A DNA stretch of 28,985 nucleotides from CAZIWJ01 sp964542855 (GCA_964542855.1 CAZIWJ010000012.1:1-28985); one strand, 5' to 3'. Shown: positions 19,001 through 26,501, counted from the stretch's first letter. The notes: generated from the sequence alone by a model not told the origin. Translations and numbers: made by a program.

Positions 19001-21766
19001 CCCACCCGAATAGCCGCTGCGGGCAGGTACGGTATTATTCTGCCCTTTATACCAGTTGAATTCGAAGCCGGAAGTAACCGGGTTTGCGCTACCATCGAGC
19101 GCATGGGCGTCGAGTGCCCCGCTTCCCTGTGCCGGGTTACAGGAAGTTTGCTGGCTTACAATAGTGGTCACTACATCCGGGGCTTCGGTTAGGTCTTCAA
19201 CCTCAACGGTTTCCGGGGTCGATTCGCAGCCCGTAGTGTCGTTAGTAGCAACTACGGTATAAAAACCGGTGTTGACGTTATTCAGCACGCTGCCGGAAGC
19301 AGCGGTTGACATGTTAACCGTGTTTCCGTTATACCAGGAGAAAGAATACCCCGCTGTGGTTCCTCCTACTGATGCTTCAGCCCGGCCCTCGTTGGGTAAA
19401 TCGCAATTTACAATGTTCTGGGTTACGGTAGCATTTACCACGGGCTGCGTTACCTGGCTGGGAACTTCAATGCTTAGGGTGGTATCGCAGCCCGTAACCT
19501 GGCTGGTAATGTTTACTGCGTACCGGTCGGCGGTAAGTCCGTTTGGGTTACTTCCCACGGCTACGGTATCGCCGATAAAATCGCTCAGGTACCACACAAA
19601 AGTATGGTTAGTCGTAACCGTATCAGTACCGTTAATAATTCCGGCCGCCAGCCCGCCGTCGGGAACAGCACAGCTACGCAGGGTATCAGTTACCCAAACC
19701 ACGGCATCCGGTGCCGGTGGGATTACGCGGTTAATAGTAACCTGCTCAGGAGGGGTAACACAACCGGTAATTTTATTTTCTGCTTCTACCGTGTAGGTTC
19801 CTTCCGGCAGGTTTTCGTACCGTAAACCCGTAAAATCTGGTGTTACTGATGGGGCTACCCCGTTGTACCAGTTAAAAGTATAATCGCCCAGGCTGGGGGT
19901 TCCGGCCCCGTTCAGGTATAAGTCACTAATTTCACTGTCAGTTAGGGCATTGTTAAAAATAAACACATCGTCCATTTGCCCCTGGAAATAATCTTTCGGT
20001 TTTTTAGCTGTGCTTCCGGCATCGTCTCTTTCCGAACCTACCCCGAGGTAACCGAACCGGTCGCTGTCCAGCCCGCCAAATACAGTTCCCAGGTTTGTGG
20101 AAGCATCCAGGTTCCCGTCCACGTAAAGGGCTGCCCTTCCGTTATCGTAGAGGGCTACCACATGGTGCCACTGCCCGTCATCAACGCGATTGTTACCTTG
20201 CAGTTCTATTCGACCGTCATCAGTTTCTACCTCGAGGAATAATTCGCCGGGCCCCGCATCGTAGTTGATTCCGAGCGACCAAAAACGGCTTTCATCGTAA
20301 CATACCAGGATCTGGTTTCCTCCATCGGCTGTTCTCAACCAAAGAGAGGTGCTGAATTCAGCGTAGGTAGTATTGGCGTCGTAGTTAAAATTGTTAATAA
20401 CTACGTGGTCGTTACTGCCATCGAAATTCAGTGCTCCTCCGTTATTACCACTCACCCACGGACTTCCGAAATTACGCAATGTTCCGGTGTTATTCCCGAA
20501 ATTGGCAACCTCATCGGCAGCGGTTGTGCCGGTGGTTTCATCGAATTTCCAGTGGGCCACAGCGTTCGTTAAATCAGGCAGCCCCGGGGCTGGAGGGGTA
20601 GCCAGGCTCACTTCGGCAATACCGTTATCAGGTACGCTGTTATCGCACTTTTCGTTCGGCGAAATCTCATCAACCCGAAAGTTTAGGGTAGTATTACAGT
20701 TTACGTCAATAGTAACCGTGGCCGTATCGCACTTGGCGTAGCATTTTACGGAGTTTACATCGCAGGTCTGGTAGGTAAACTGGTCGGTTCCCACAAAACC
20801 AGCGTCTGGGATGTATTGAATCGTATCCTGGTCAATTACAGTAATAGAACCATGGGCCGGGTTACTGGTTACTAAGGTTTTCAGCAAATCATCTCCATCC
20901 GGGTCGAAGTCATTATCGGTAACGGGTATTTTTACCGGCGTAACTTCTTCGGTAATTGCAAAATCATTTTCGGCAAAGGGCCGGGTGTTACCTCCAAACA
21001 GGCAAATGGTCTGCTCATTTTTTTTCCCACCGGTTGAACCGGTAAACCCGTAGCGCAGGGTAGTGGTGCCACCGAATACGGTATTGATAATATCGCCGGT
21101 ATGGGTAAAAACTCTTGTGCCATCCACGTAGAGTTTGAGCTCGTTAGTTGCGGGGTCCCATTTAATACTGTATGCGTAACAGGCATCGTTTTCCACGTTA
21201 TCGTCCGTACCAAAAACTGAAGAGGGTTTAATCCGGGTATACTTTACCGTATTTCCGTCGCCATCCACAATATCCTGGGTGTTGGTTTCATTATCGCCAT
21301 TATACACCACTGCCGTGTGGTCGTACCCTGGGTCTGGCGGGGTCCCTGACCCATTTTTCCAGGTATCCAGTTCAATGGCTACCGAAGGGGTAATCCGGTC
21401 GGTGCCCTGCGAACTATGGCTGCTAAAGCCCAGTCCGCCACCAGCTTCACCAAAAGCCCCGTCACCCAGGGTATCGGCCGGGTCGTTGTGCAGCACAAAG
21501 GCAATTCCATCAGCCCCGTTCCCGTCGCGTTCACCCATGTAAATCACGAAGTTCAGCTCAAAAGGCTTGGATATATCTAATTTATCCTTAAACCACACCG
21601 CACCCGATCGGCTTTTTTCATCCGGGGTAATGGAAAAGCAGCGGCGCGAAAGCCGTTCGGCCTCTCGCCGGATTACAAATTCGTCCAGGCTGGTGATCTG
21701 GGCAAATAGCTTCGTTGGCAGGATGAATAAAGAGAATATAAAGATAGTACGCACCAGTACTCTCAT
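10091..21766 (-). CDS. Giant cell-surface adhesin with lectin and LamG domains, SprB-like repeat stalk and type B T9SS sorting domain
   Basis: The ATG at 21766 is preferred to an in-frame TTG nine bases upstream, and gives 3,891 residues. A signal peptide ends near KLFAQ. An L-type-lectin-like domain follows (bases about 21698-20991), with ADGIAFVLHND and a late LKLYVDG. A cadherin-like domain is next (about 20985-20700), with ENDFAITEE, VTDNDFDPDGDD and FVGTDQFTY. About 34 Ig-like repeats of about 95 residues resemble SprB repeats: C, NGxA, YTFxWYxG, LxAGxYTV, TGCxS. A LamG/concanavalin domain (20566-19902) sits inside the first repeat. The C-terminus (10372-10094) is the gliding-motility-associated type B sorting domain, starting VFNGLSPNGDNLNDFF and ending GYLELTR. 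This domain directs export by the T9SS and attachment outside the cell. The lectin and LamG domains suggest sugar binding at the tip. The likely secretion partner is the divergent PorP/SprF gene at 22363. Confidence 0.93.
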   Translation of the reverse strand: MRVLVRTIFIFSLFILPTKLFAQITSLDEFVIRREAERLSRRCFSITPDEKSRSGAVWFKDKLDISKPFELNFVIYMGERDGNGADGIAFVLHNDPADTLGDGAFGEAGGGLGFSSHSSQGTDRITPSVAIELDTWKNGSGTPPDPGYDHTAVVYNGDNETNTQDIVDGDGNTVKYTRIKPSSVFGTDDNVENDACYAYSIKWDPATNELKLYVDGTRVFTHTGDIINTVFGGTTTLRYGFTGSTGGKKNEQTICLFGGNTRPFAENDFAITEEVTPVKIPVTDNDFDPDGDDLLKTLVTSNPAHGSITVIDQDTIQYIPDAGFVGTDQFTYQTCDVNSVKCYAKCDTATVTIDVNCNTTLNFRVDEISPNEKCDNSVPDNGIAEVSLATPPAPGLPDLTNAVAHWKFDETTGTTAADEVANFGNNTGTLRNFGSPWVSGNNGGALNFDGSNDHVVINNFNYDANTTYAEFSTSLWLRTADGGNQILVCYDESRFWSLGINYDAGPGELFLEVETDDGRIELQGNNRVDDGQWHHVVALYDNGRAALYVDGNLDASTNLGTVFGGLDSDRFGYLGVGSERDDAGSTAKKPKDYFQGQMDDVFIFNNALTDSEISDLYLNGAGTPSLGDYTFNWYNGVAPSVTPDFTGLRYENLPEGTYTVEAENKITGCVTPPEQVTINRVIPPAPDAVVWVTDTLRSCAVPDGGLAAGIINGTDTVTTNHTFVWYLSDFIGDTVAVGSNPNGLTADRYAVNITSQVTGCDTTLSIEVPSQVTQPVVNATVTQNIVNCDLPNEGRAEASVGGTTAGYSFSWYNGNTVNMSTAASGSVLNNVNTGFYTVVATNDTTGCESTPETVEVEDLTEAPDVVTTIVSQQTSCNPAQGSGALDAHALDGSANPVTSGFEFNWYKGQNNTVPARSGYSGGPFVNELSAGTYRLVVEDLSNRCITTRDVDIIEDTTPPVLDLDNRKNNTSCDSTSNNGTIAVSVGGNTADYNFYWYEGNFATADTTSSMVAYTDASKNNLAAGEYSVFAASKTLRCLSDPVNVTLNDDQTIPVLNLEEINPQRTVAPLAPDGAGLATVDATAEGGGSEDTLSYSFNWYLGAIAPAALGSASPVSAVAAPTSLSGDNDYTVQVINDTTSCKATDIVYVGRDATRPELSVFSVQNLQTCDAPYGSRIEVRADTTRTAADGYVFEWTDASGNILSSTTEVLENQPAGDYTVSVTDPYGRVTDNPLTISVDPLPVFTINTAVINDQQSCNPANPTGEAKATVDATSLGGGTTDVTSYTFNWYEGEFLDESSLPASPDKAGNQPINMSSGKWTVQVISDSTNCARLAYLTLPDNPVYPVVDAAVSVTPVQRCAAPLGSEIQVSADGGQTEADGYTFKWTNASGTVLAETSSVLSNVPAGQYTVLVTNPLGCESSASRTVTVDPLPPVTSAVQELAAQRSCDPASPNGSALATIDATSRGGGSTDTLAYRFYWFEGTYSTRAAIPVLSSANFTTAQVDKLKATDYTVLTVGDSTGCEQLAYITISEDLTYPVLDPVVISSAVDRCDAPWGSVVEASANGGLTEADGYTFTWEDAAGNTVGNNAILTNVAPGNYTVMVSSPFACETLNPQTITLDPLPAFSADAAELSPQTSCDLANPNGTGTASIDDTMLGGSNDTTGYSFKWFSGTYTDTASLSSLMPVATTARASGLAAGNYTLLASSNSTACIALATTSISEEPDIPVVDASFSVTNAQRCEAPYGSEIVVTADGGSTAADGYTFIWEDASGTVLAETGNVLSDAAPGTYRVKAVNPLTCVSNVAQAITIGDDTTLPTLTLQPYDNTGCSLDNGIITAGGLSGNAADYNYYWAKGAAGNPEITTGLSSDSTQLGNRDGGFYYLTIENKTTACATTEQVKLNNTPAALPVADTLSTTPVTDCNSPNGEVILELTSGIQNLPPNNSSPREYTFNLVSIASGSASNITNTAGNATFTGLDAGGYEFTVTDNFTGCTSLPDTVTITIDQQLTFSETLLNLPNSCTVNNGEVRIETAAPANTSTTTGAPGFTYTWYFRGDVSVVNPLTATYESPGTLSAGTGFSQERSGLASGYYTVVIENQLTGCLSEETFFLPVTDPPTVAVTGTGITDRCAMGNGTINIAITPSGSSADLDQYIAKLYAGSSTTGTPEQSWTPANNSDVTHIFTSLNAGDYTVVLEENFGDNCLSNTDHTTVNLDQPPLAITPSQSADYSCNPSGTGQVAVSVTGNDGNTTNYSYEWFAGNSTSGTSVASSATTPANLSAGFYTVEITDTDGPGNGCTYEETIELQKLLKTITITGEDITPQTACLADGTAAVTEITVDGSVTTLSDYTYELQQLSGSAYTETGNGTTATPYTGMPAGNYRVRAMNDTTDCLSGWQTFNLADDTELPQLSANLLSPDFSCNAATPTGSIEILPTDPVSGDNTNFSYSWFEGNDTSTPLAAANIDSTNRALGIKLMEGQYTVVVTDNDGTNEACTNQITVSVAQREKVVAYQDVLTNQLACNPDGSIELTGVEERTGTGTITLTDLSDYTFTVENSTAGYTNTQSAVSPAWNNLEAGSYVLSGTSASTDCSIPPASFTLTDETTPALVSFTNQLPDISCDNLSPTGEVEAVAQDQASGDGTNFNFTWDIGGSTVTTAQVTDLTEGIYEVTVTDTDGTNEGCVTKQTVEIRQENVTIVYSPTVSNQQACIPDGSIQFTSLTEDGTAVTNLSDYEFYVQGNGIDDTLSGASPVINNLEAANYFISGKNTLTGCVLNPVNTSLTDETRNPEVAFTLNNPDFSCVGGTPEGELTAQASDPTSGSTTGFTYNWYQGDTTATALATANINGSDARNIFNLEAGAYTVEVTDNGGTNEGCKAVFTYQVPKRQKQYTLNPVINDQDACIPNGAITINNVESFYGGATNTVTSSAFSMFLVSDNGNDTTAIGGNNVNGLEAGNYQLYGVRTTSDNCVTQTATVTVNDLSQLPEIILADRYPNLSCSSVNATGLLEITAEDPNDPASNGFTYAWSKGSDNLPDTDVRIENLADTVYTVSVTDTEGVNEGCVQTRNFTVVNDRYRYEVETDTYPQISCLPSGEVEFDFVKGVYEGNETDIPLEDVEFTLIDNRLDTVTFNPSTGNNTLRNLRSGEIFIKGFNTRTGCTITPFVVTIENNRKLPVINIEELSKQYSLNADTSTWTGALLASATDDSVHYGTASFTYRYNWYEDENYPGGSTLQSGPQAQQLDSGLYVIQVDNETTGCRNAVSYFLDQEIIKPEFMVNTNPQSWCSPNGEVAVSDIILNGESESLSGYDLNIYNNFPGAPSQTLTSGNTFNGLAEGTYYLTVYNNRLQVESDVVQVNIANTSTPPNVELNQAESQYQNSCDTTIMLNGALAVDAFEFDFTRDTYAYNWYKGRQVDAEQQIESANEYRVANLASGFYTVSVTNEITSCKTVNTYFVEEDINLPIVTASSQPATVCNPDQADGIAVGNVSNPISTYTYSWYKGEEARGNPNYEGKTWEERMPGVYTVVATDNRISTCVSEPVQIEVADEALPVMVDIMVEQPLTNCDPVLANGQARATATGTGEQFNFTWFNSTNDEIASGPVASSLGAGIFTVQAIDVLSGCMSEGEIEISGSYETVLSPADTVLSQLTRCDYPNGVAAVNANAQRSYNYIWYDSNGNVINGEDTDVVVEGLAAGTYTVTATSLSSGCTSEPDTFKIHSEILTPSYQVETVATTCTENQGSARIIDLDDDNLQIGVEKVIWYDPARDEVISENFEASELYAQPYDVDLIASNGCVFEETITIEAEIKVFNGLSPNGDNLNDFFELPCIDQFRNNSVKLFNRAGTLIYEANGYDNKGTSFRGRGNRGMYVGGRELPAGTYFYIIKTSDNAEPKTGYLELTR
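10373..20700 (-). repeat. About 34 tandem Ig-like protein repeats, partly arranged as two-repeat units
   Basis: Repeat units of about 250-310 bases run through the adhesin gene. Repeats 6 to 29 (18602 to 11687) alternate between two types. In repeats 6-13 one type carries a GGG/GGS plus T/D stretch and a WYxG/WFxG core, and the other carries ADGYTFxW followed by a DASG-like turn. In repeats 14-29 the even ones keep the core Trp, many ending DNDGTNEGC-like, while the odd ones lack it (DYTFTV, DYEFYV). Each unit normally has two Cys, one near residue 12 and one after the TG turn. Similarity is at protein level; the DNA copies have diverged. Confidence 0.8.
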
Positions 21767-21775
21767 GGCATACAA

Positions 21776-22362
21776 AATTCGTTGACGAAATTTTTTAACT
21801 CTACAGTCTTATGATGTCCAAATTACTTGCCACTAGATGACAGACTAAACAAAATAAGGGCCATGGCTGGTAAAAAGGCTGCAAGTTACTGGTGTTGGGC
21901 ACTTCGTAAGAATTCAGGAAAAATAGAAACCGACTACTTACGCTTTATTAATTCCCGGAAAAGAGAAAAAAGTATCATTATGGGAATATATTATTTAATT
22001 ATTTTAAGTAGATAGTGTGTAATATTTTTATAAAAAAGGCAGTTTTATGGAGAGTAGTGCAATTTTACGATACAGGTAAAAACTTTAAGAACGCACTCAT
22101 TTACTTTAGTTAAGATTATTATTTTTCAGGTAATTAACTGATAAACAATAAAGTTACGTGCAGGTATCTCCTCACAACCAATTCAGTTGCCAGGAAAAAT
22201 CACAACCAACCCGAACCTGAAATAGTGAAAAATACTTATCTACAGTTCTGGTGAGCTACTACACTTTTCCATTGGCAGGACTGGAATTTGCAACCTTGTT
22301 AGCATCTAATTGAAATAATCATCGCTGAAAGGGTGATGTTGCACGCAATATAAGGTTAGCAT
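21776..22362. other. Divergent intergenic region between the adhesin and PorP/SprF genes
   Basis: This AT-rich stretch of nearly 600 bases should carry the promoters of both genes. I see no convincing pair of -33 and -7 elements, no strong inverted repeat and no RNA gene. One open frame (21827-22015, TTG start) is very basic at first, then hydrophobic, and has no recognisable features, so I do not call it a gene. Confidence 0.5.
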
Positions 22363-23313
22363 ATGAGAACTGCGAGGTATTTAATGACAGGGAAATGGAC
22401 AAAGCTAATAGCTGTTTTCTTTACAATTATGCTCTCAATGTGTACTGGGGCTGTCCGGGCGCAACAAAACCCGGTATACTCACAGTACCTGTTCAACGGT
22501 TTAGTACTCAACCCGGCTTATGCCGGTAACCAGGAGCAACTCGACATCATTGCCCTGTACCGAAAGCAATGGGATAACTTCGAAGGGGCCCCGTCTACCG
22601 GAACCATCAGTGCTAATTATCGCCCCGAAGACAGCCGCATCGGCATAGCCGTTTTAGCGGGTTTCGACCAGATTGGCGTGCACAAGAATAACCGTTTATC
22701 GGCGAATTATGCCTATAAATTACCCCTGGGAAGGGGAATGTTATCGATGGGGCTTCGGGCCGGTTTCAGCTTCCTGCAATCGGATTTCAGTAACCTTACC
22801 TTACGAGCAGATAATGATCCGTTGTTAAATACCAGCGAAACGGATTTCAATCCAAATGTGGGAACCGGACTCTATTACAGCACGAATGACCTGTTCATTG
22901 GAATATCAGTTCCGCAACTAATTAACAACCGCATTAGGGAAGACATTGTAACAGATATTCCCATCGCTGCCCGCCAGGCCAGAAATTATTTTATCAACGC
23001 TGGAAAAGTGTTCACATTAAATGAGTTTTTTAAGCTTATGCCCTCCGTGCTGGTTAGTGTTCAGGAAGGAAACGCAACTACTTTGGATGTTAATGCCAAC
23101 GTTATTTTCGATGATGTACTCACCGCAGGGGTTTCCTACCGCTCTAAAGATGCTATCATTTTTAACTTCGAACTGAAGTTAAATGATAACTTTAACTTCG
23201 GATATGCCTACGATTACACTACTTCGGAAATTGGTCGGTATGCCAGTGGCTCGCACGAAATTATGCTAAACTACAACATCCCGTTTTCCAGGCGCTGCCA
23301 CGCTTACTTTTAA
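22363..23313 (+). CDS. PorP/SprF family type IX secretion membrane protein
   Basis: PorP/SprF proteins are outer-membrane beta barrels tied to the T9SS; SprF is needed for export of the type B substrate SprB. The 316-residue product begins with a basic segment and signal peptide ending near AVRAQ. The ATG at 22384 would give a shorter, more usual signal, so the start is uncertain. The family hallmark follows at once: QNPVYSQYLFNGLVLNPAYA, then YRKQWDNFEGAPST. Alternating strands with GIAVLAGFDQIG, GLRAGFSF and FGYAYDYTTSEIG run to IMLNYN near the C-terminus. It is divergent from the giant adhesin and convergent with the second type B substrate, so it could serve either. The final PFSRRCHAYF lies within the expected length. 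Confidence 0.92.
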   Translation: MRTARYLMTGKWTKLIAVFFTIMLSMCTGAVRAQQNPVYSQYLFNGLVLNPAYAGNQEQLDIIALYRKQWDNFEGAPSTGTISANYRPEDSRIGIAVLAGFDQIGVHKNNRLSANYAYKLPLGRGMLSMGLRAGFSFLQSDFSNLTLRADNDPLLNTSETDFNPNVGTGLYYSTNDLFIGISVPQLINNRIREDIVTDIPIAARQARNYFINAGKVFTLNEFFKLMPSVLVSVQEGNATTLDVNANVIFDDVLTAGVSYRSKDAIIFNFELKLNDNFNFGYAYDYTTSEIGRYASGSHEIMLNYNIPFSRRCHAYF

Positions 23314-26300
23314 CGGATTAGCGTTACGCTTCCACTTACCCGTTGGGCTGCTCCCGTACAGTTAATAACGTAGTAATAAACGCCTTCTTCCAGGGGGGTT
23401 CCGTTATTCGTGGTCCCCTCCCAGTTATTCTGGTAAGGTTGGGCGTTGAATACCAGTTGCCCATTCAGGTCGTAAATTTTCACTTCGCAACCGTCCTGCA
23501 GAAGTGCATCATCAATAAGCCAAACCTGGTTATCAGCATCACCATTTGGAGAGAACATATTAGGAACCCGTACATTGCTGAGGTCATCGGGTATTTCCCG
23601 AACTGTAATCAATACCGTTGCTGATCCTGAACATCCGTTTACTTCACCTCCCACCACGTAAGCGGTACTTTGTTCCGGGAAAGCCAGGGTTTCAGCTTGT
23701 TCCGGGGTAGCTAAACCTTGTTCCGGGCTCCATGCGTACTGGTTGGCTCCCGAAGCTGATAACAGGATGGAATCGCCCGGTTCAATAGTGGTGGTTTCCA
23801 CATCGATAAAAACTTCTGGTAAGGGTTGCTCGTCAATAAATACTGTTTGGTTAGCCACACAACCTTGCTGCGAAGTAGCTTCAAAGCTGAGTGAACCAGT
23901 TTCGTTGGTACTGGTTTCGGCCCCGATATCTCCGTTCGACCATAATCCTTCTGAAAAATCACCTTCCGCCACCAGGGTAACACTTTCACCGGTGCAGTAA
24001 AATGCTGAATCGGGTAAAATAATATTCGGGCTGGCATCGATGCTTATGGTTCGAACCGCTTCAGAGGAACAAGTTTGCTCTGGATAATTAACCGTGTAAA
24101 TTATTTCGTATTCGCCCGGGGATTGAAAAGTATTAATAGCATCTTCCTCGTCGGCAGTATTCCCCTCGCCAAATGTCCAGCCGAAACTTACTGAGTTGTT
24201 AGTATTATAGGTAGCATTTCCGGTAAAGGTGACTTCATTACCTGTACACTGGAGGCCGCTCACAGTAAAATCAGCTACCGGTGGATCAATAGAAGTGAGG
24301 GTAAGGGTAGGGCTAACCGATTCACAACCCGCATCATTGGTAACTTGAAGGGTGTAATCGCCGGCCGTTCCCGTATTCAGGGTTGAAGTGGTTTCGTCGG
24401 TTAGGGCAGTACCACCTTTCAGCCACTGAAATGACAGGTTAGGATTGGCAAGCGTAGTAGAAATATTAACTTCCTCGTCTCCGCAGATCAATTCATCGCC
24501 ATCCAGTACAAAGCCAAACGGAGGGGCCTCGCTGATGGAAACCACCAGTTCGGCGGTGTCGGATGCACAATTTTCGTCGGAAGCAACCAATTGGTACTGC
24601 CCGGTCTGGGCACGGGTAAACGAAGTAAGAGATAAAGATGTACCACTGGCCTTAAATCCTCCCGGACCAGTCCAGTTATAACTGAGCGTATTATCCGGGT
24701 TTTCCAGGGTGAAGGCGAAATCCTCGCCGGCACAAACCAGCGTATCGGCAGGTACAACCGGCCGGGTGGGTAAATCGAGGGGTGCATCATTTACCTGAAC
24801 GGTGGCCGATACCTGGCTGCAACTTCCTTTCGTTGCTGTCACCCGGTATTCCCCGGCGGCTGTGGCCGCGTAAACCCTTTCGGTTGCCCCGCTTATGGCT
24901 GTGCCGTCCAGGCTCCACTGGTAAGATAATCCCACACCGGGGCTGGCTGTTAGGGATACAGGGGCGTTATCGCAAACATCCGACGGATTTTCGGGGGTAA
25001 TTTCGGGTATAACGCAACTGCCATTTACCAGCGCCTGCACCGAGAATTCCCCGCTACTTGTTTCAGAAGTATATACAATATCGGGCAGCCCATCCTGTGA
25101 AATATCGGCAATAACCACGTTCCTGGATCGGGTATTAGCCTGCCCAATTTTCCTGGTGTTAAAACTGACATTCCCCGAACCACCGGTATTTTCGAGTAGG
25201 GCCATCTGATCGGAAAAATCATCGCTGGTCAGCACCAGGTCGAGCCGGCCATCGCCGTTTAGGTCGCCGGCAGCTATTCCAATCGGGTTGGAGGTTGCAG
25301 CGATTGCCTGGGCGTTGGAAAAAACCGGGTTGGTGCTGGTGGTCTGGTTCCGAAAAATTTCCACAGTACCGTTTTCATAGTTGGCAGCTGCAATGTCGAT
25401 ACGCCGGTCCTGATTTAAATCGGCCATCAGGATATTTCGTAAGGAGCCTTCAACGGAAAGGGAGCCTTCGTATTCAGCTCTTAAACTCCCTGGAAAACTG
25501 CGGTTGATGTAGTAATACAGCGTTTGGCCTCCGTTACTGCCAATAACCAGATCGGGCCGCCGGTCATTATTAATATCACCGCTGGCCACTCCGAGTGAAG
25601 TTACGTCTGCATCGGGCAATTCTACATCAATCTGTTCAAAATTCAGGTTACCCCGGTTTCGCAAGATGTAAAAGGTATTGCTGATCTGGTTGGTAACAAC
25701 CAGGTCGGCCAGCCCGTCGCGATCCAGGTCTTCTGCCAGCAAATTACGGGTACTTACGTCTTCACCGGTAATGCTTATTACTTTAGCCGGATCAAAGGAA
25801 ACAATATTGGTGCTTTGGTTCTTGAAAATATAAACGGAGGAAGCAGCATTTCCACCCCGGGTAGCGATGATTTCGGGCTGCCCGTCGCCGGTTAAATCGG
25901 CATGAATTACTTTTCTTACGGCAGCATTCACGTTGAAATCTGAACCCAGTACCCGATTAACAGCCGCCGCATCGGGGTAAGCTGTACCGTTGGCATAGGC
26001 TGTAATGGTGGTAAACGGATTATTTTCAGAATTATTAGTCGTGGCCAGGTCATTAGCCCCGTCGCCTTCGTAATCGGCAACCGATAAATCAAACAGGCGG
26101 TCTTCCTCGTCGGTAAGCAGTAACGGGTTTTCCAGCAACACCTCTCCGTTTCCCCCAAAAGCCGGGAAAAAAATTTCGGGGGCGTAAGCATTCTTTTCAA
26201 TAGTAACTCGTGAAATGGCCAGGGGAGCGGCGGTGGCCCCGGTTGGTACCCTTACTTTAATCAGGTTAGGGGTAACCGACAGGATTTTTCCCGGTGCAGC

Positions 26301-26489
26301 ACCGAAATTAACTACCAGGTCGTTGGGAATGGTACTGAAATTGCTGCCAGAAATGGTAATAACAGATCCGGGAGGAGCCTGATCGGGTTCTACGTTGTCG
26401 ATCCTGAACCCGGGGCCTGTTCCCTGGAAAGCTAAAGCAGGTTGCATGAATCCGCTGATGAGTAGGATGGCTGACAGTTTTAACCGCAT
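23310..26489 (-). CDS. T9SS type B surface protein with IPT/TIG, seven-unit FG-GAP/VCBS propeller, Ig and PKD domains
   Basis: The ATG at 26489 is preferred to a TTG nine bases upstream (1,059 residues). A signal peptide ends near ALAFQ. An IPT/TIG domain (about 33-105) starts NVEPDQAPPGSVITISGSNF. Seven FG-GAP/VCBS repeats follow (about 130-495), each with a calcium-loop motif: DYEGDGAND, DLTGDGQPE, DLDRDGLAD, DINNDRRPD, DLNQDRRID, DLNGDGRLD and DISQDGLPD. Seven units fit one integrin-alpha-like propeller. The fourth and fifth have Arg in place of the loop Gly. Cysteine-pair Ig-like domains and a PKD-like domain with FGWTFGEGN come next. The last 90 or so residues form a gliding-motility-associated sorting domain starting VRVPNMFSPNGDADNQVW. 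It is secreted by the T9SS and probably binds a surface or matrix ligand. Confidence 0.92.
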   Translation of the reverse strand: MRLKLSAILLISGFMQPALAFQGTGPGFRIDNVEPDQAPPGSVITISGSNFSTIPNDLVVNFGAAPGKILSVTPNLIKVRVPTGATAAPLAISRVTIEKNAYAPEIFFPAFGGNGEVLLENPLLLTDEEDRLFDLSVADYEGDGANDLATTNNSENNPFTTITAYANGTAYPDAAAVNRVLGSDFNVNAAVRKVIHADLTGDGQPEIIATRGGNAASSVYIFKNQSTNIVSFDPAKVISITGEDVSTRNLLAEDLDRDGLADLVVTNQISNTFYILRNRGNLNFEQIDVELPDADVTSLGVASGDINNDRRPDLVIGSNGGQTLYYYINRSFPGSLRAEYEGSLSVEGSLRNILMADLNQDRRIDIAAANYENGTVEIFRNQTTSTNPVFSNAQAIAATSNPIGIAAGDLNGDGRLDLVLTSDDFSDQMALLENTGGSGNVSFNTRKIGQANTRSRNVVIADISQDGLPDIVYTSETSSGEFSVQALVNGSCVIPEITPENPSDVCDNAPVSLTASPGVGLSYQWSLDGTAISGATERVYAATAAGEYRVTATKGSCSQVSATVQVNDAPLDLPTRPVVPADTLVCAGEDFAFTLENPDNTLSYNWTGPGGFKASGTSLSLTSFTRAQTGQYQLVASDENCASDTAELVVSISEAPPFGFVLDGDELICGDEEVNISTTLANPNLSFQWLKGGTALTDETTSTLNTGTAGDYTLQVTNDAGCESVSPTLTLTSIDPPVADFTVSGLQCTGNEVTFTGNATYNTNNSVSFGWTFGEGNTADEEDAINTFQSPGEYEIIYTVNYPEQTCSSEAVRTISIDASPNIILPDSAFYCTGESVTLVAEGDFSEGLWSNGDIGAETSTNETGSLSFEATSQQGCVANQTVFIDEQPLPEVFIDVETTTIEPGDSILLSASGANQYAWSPEQGLATPEQAETLAFPEQSTAYVVGGEVNGCSGSATVLITVREIPDDLSNVRVPNMFSPNGDADNQVWLIDDALLQDGCEVKIYDLNGQLVFNAQPYQNNWEGTTNNGTPLEEGVYYYVINCTGAAQRVSGSVTLIR

Positions 26490-26501
26490 GGCTATCAAAT
26501 A

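Noticed and set aside
10866..19796. Many plus-strand open frames of 60-175 codons opposite the adhesin gene
   Set aside because: They are antisense shadows of the Thr/Ser/Val-rich repeat coding sequence and have the same low-complexity character.
10373..20700. Periodic structure that could suggest a CRISPR array or DNA satellite
   Set aside because: The period of about 285 bases is in protein, DNA copies are diverged, and the frame stays open throughout.
21827..22015. 62-codon plus-strand open frame between the adhesin and PorP/SprF genes
   Set aside because: TTG start, no motif, composition unlike neighbouring proteins, in an AT-rich promoter region; more likely chance.
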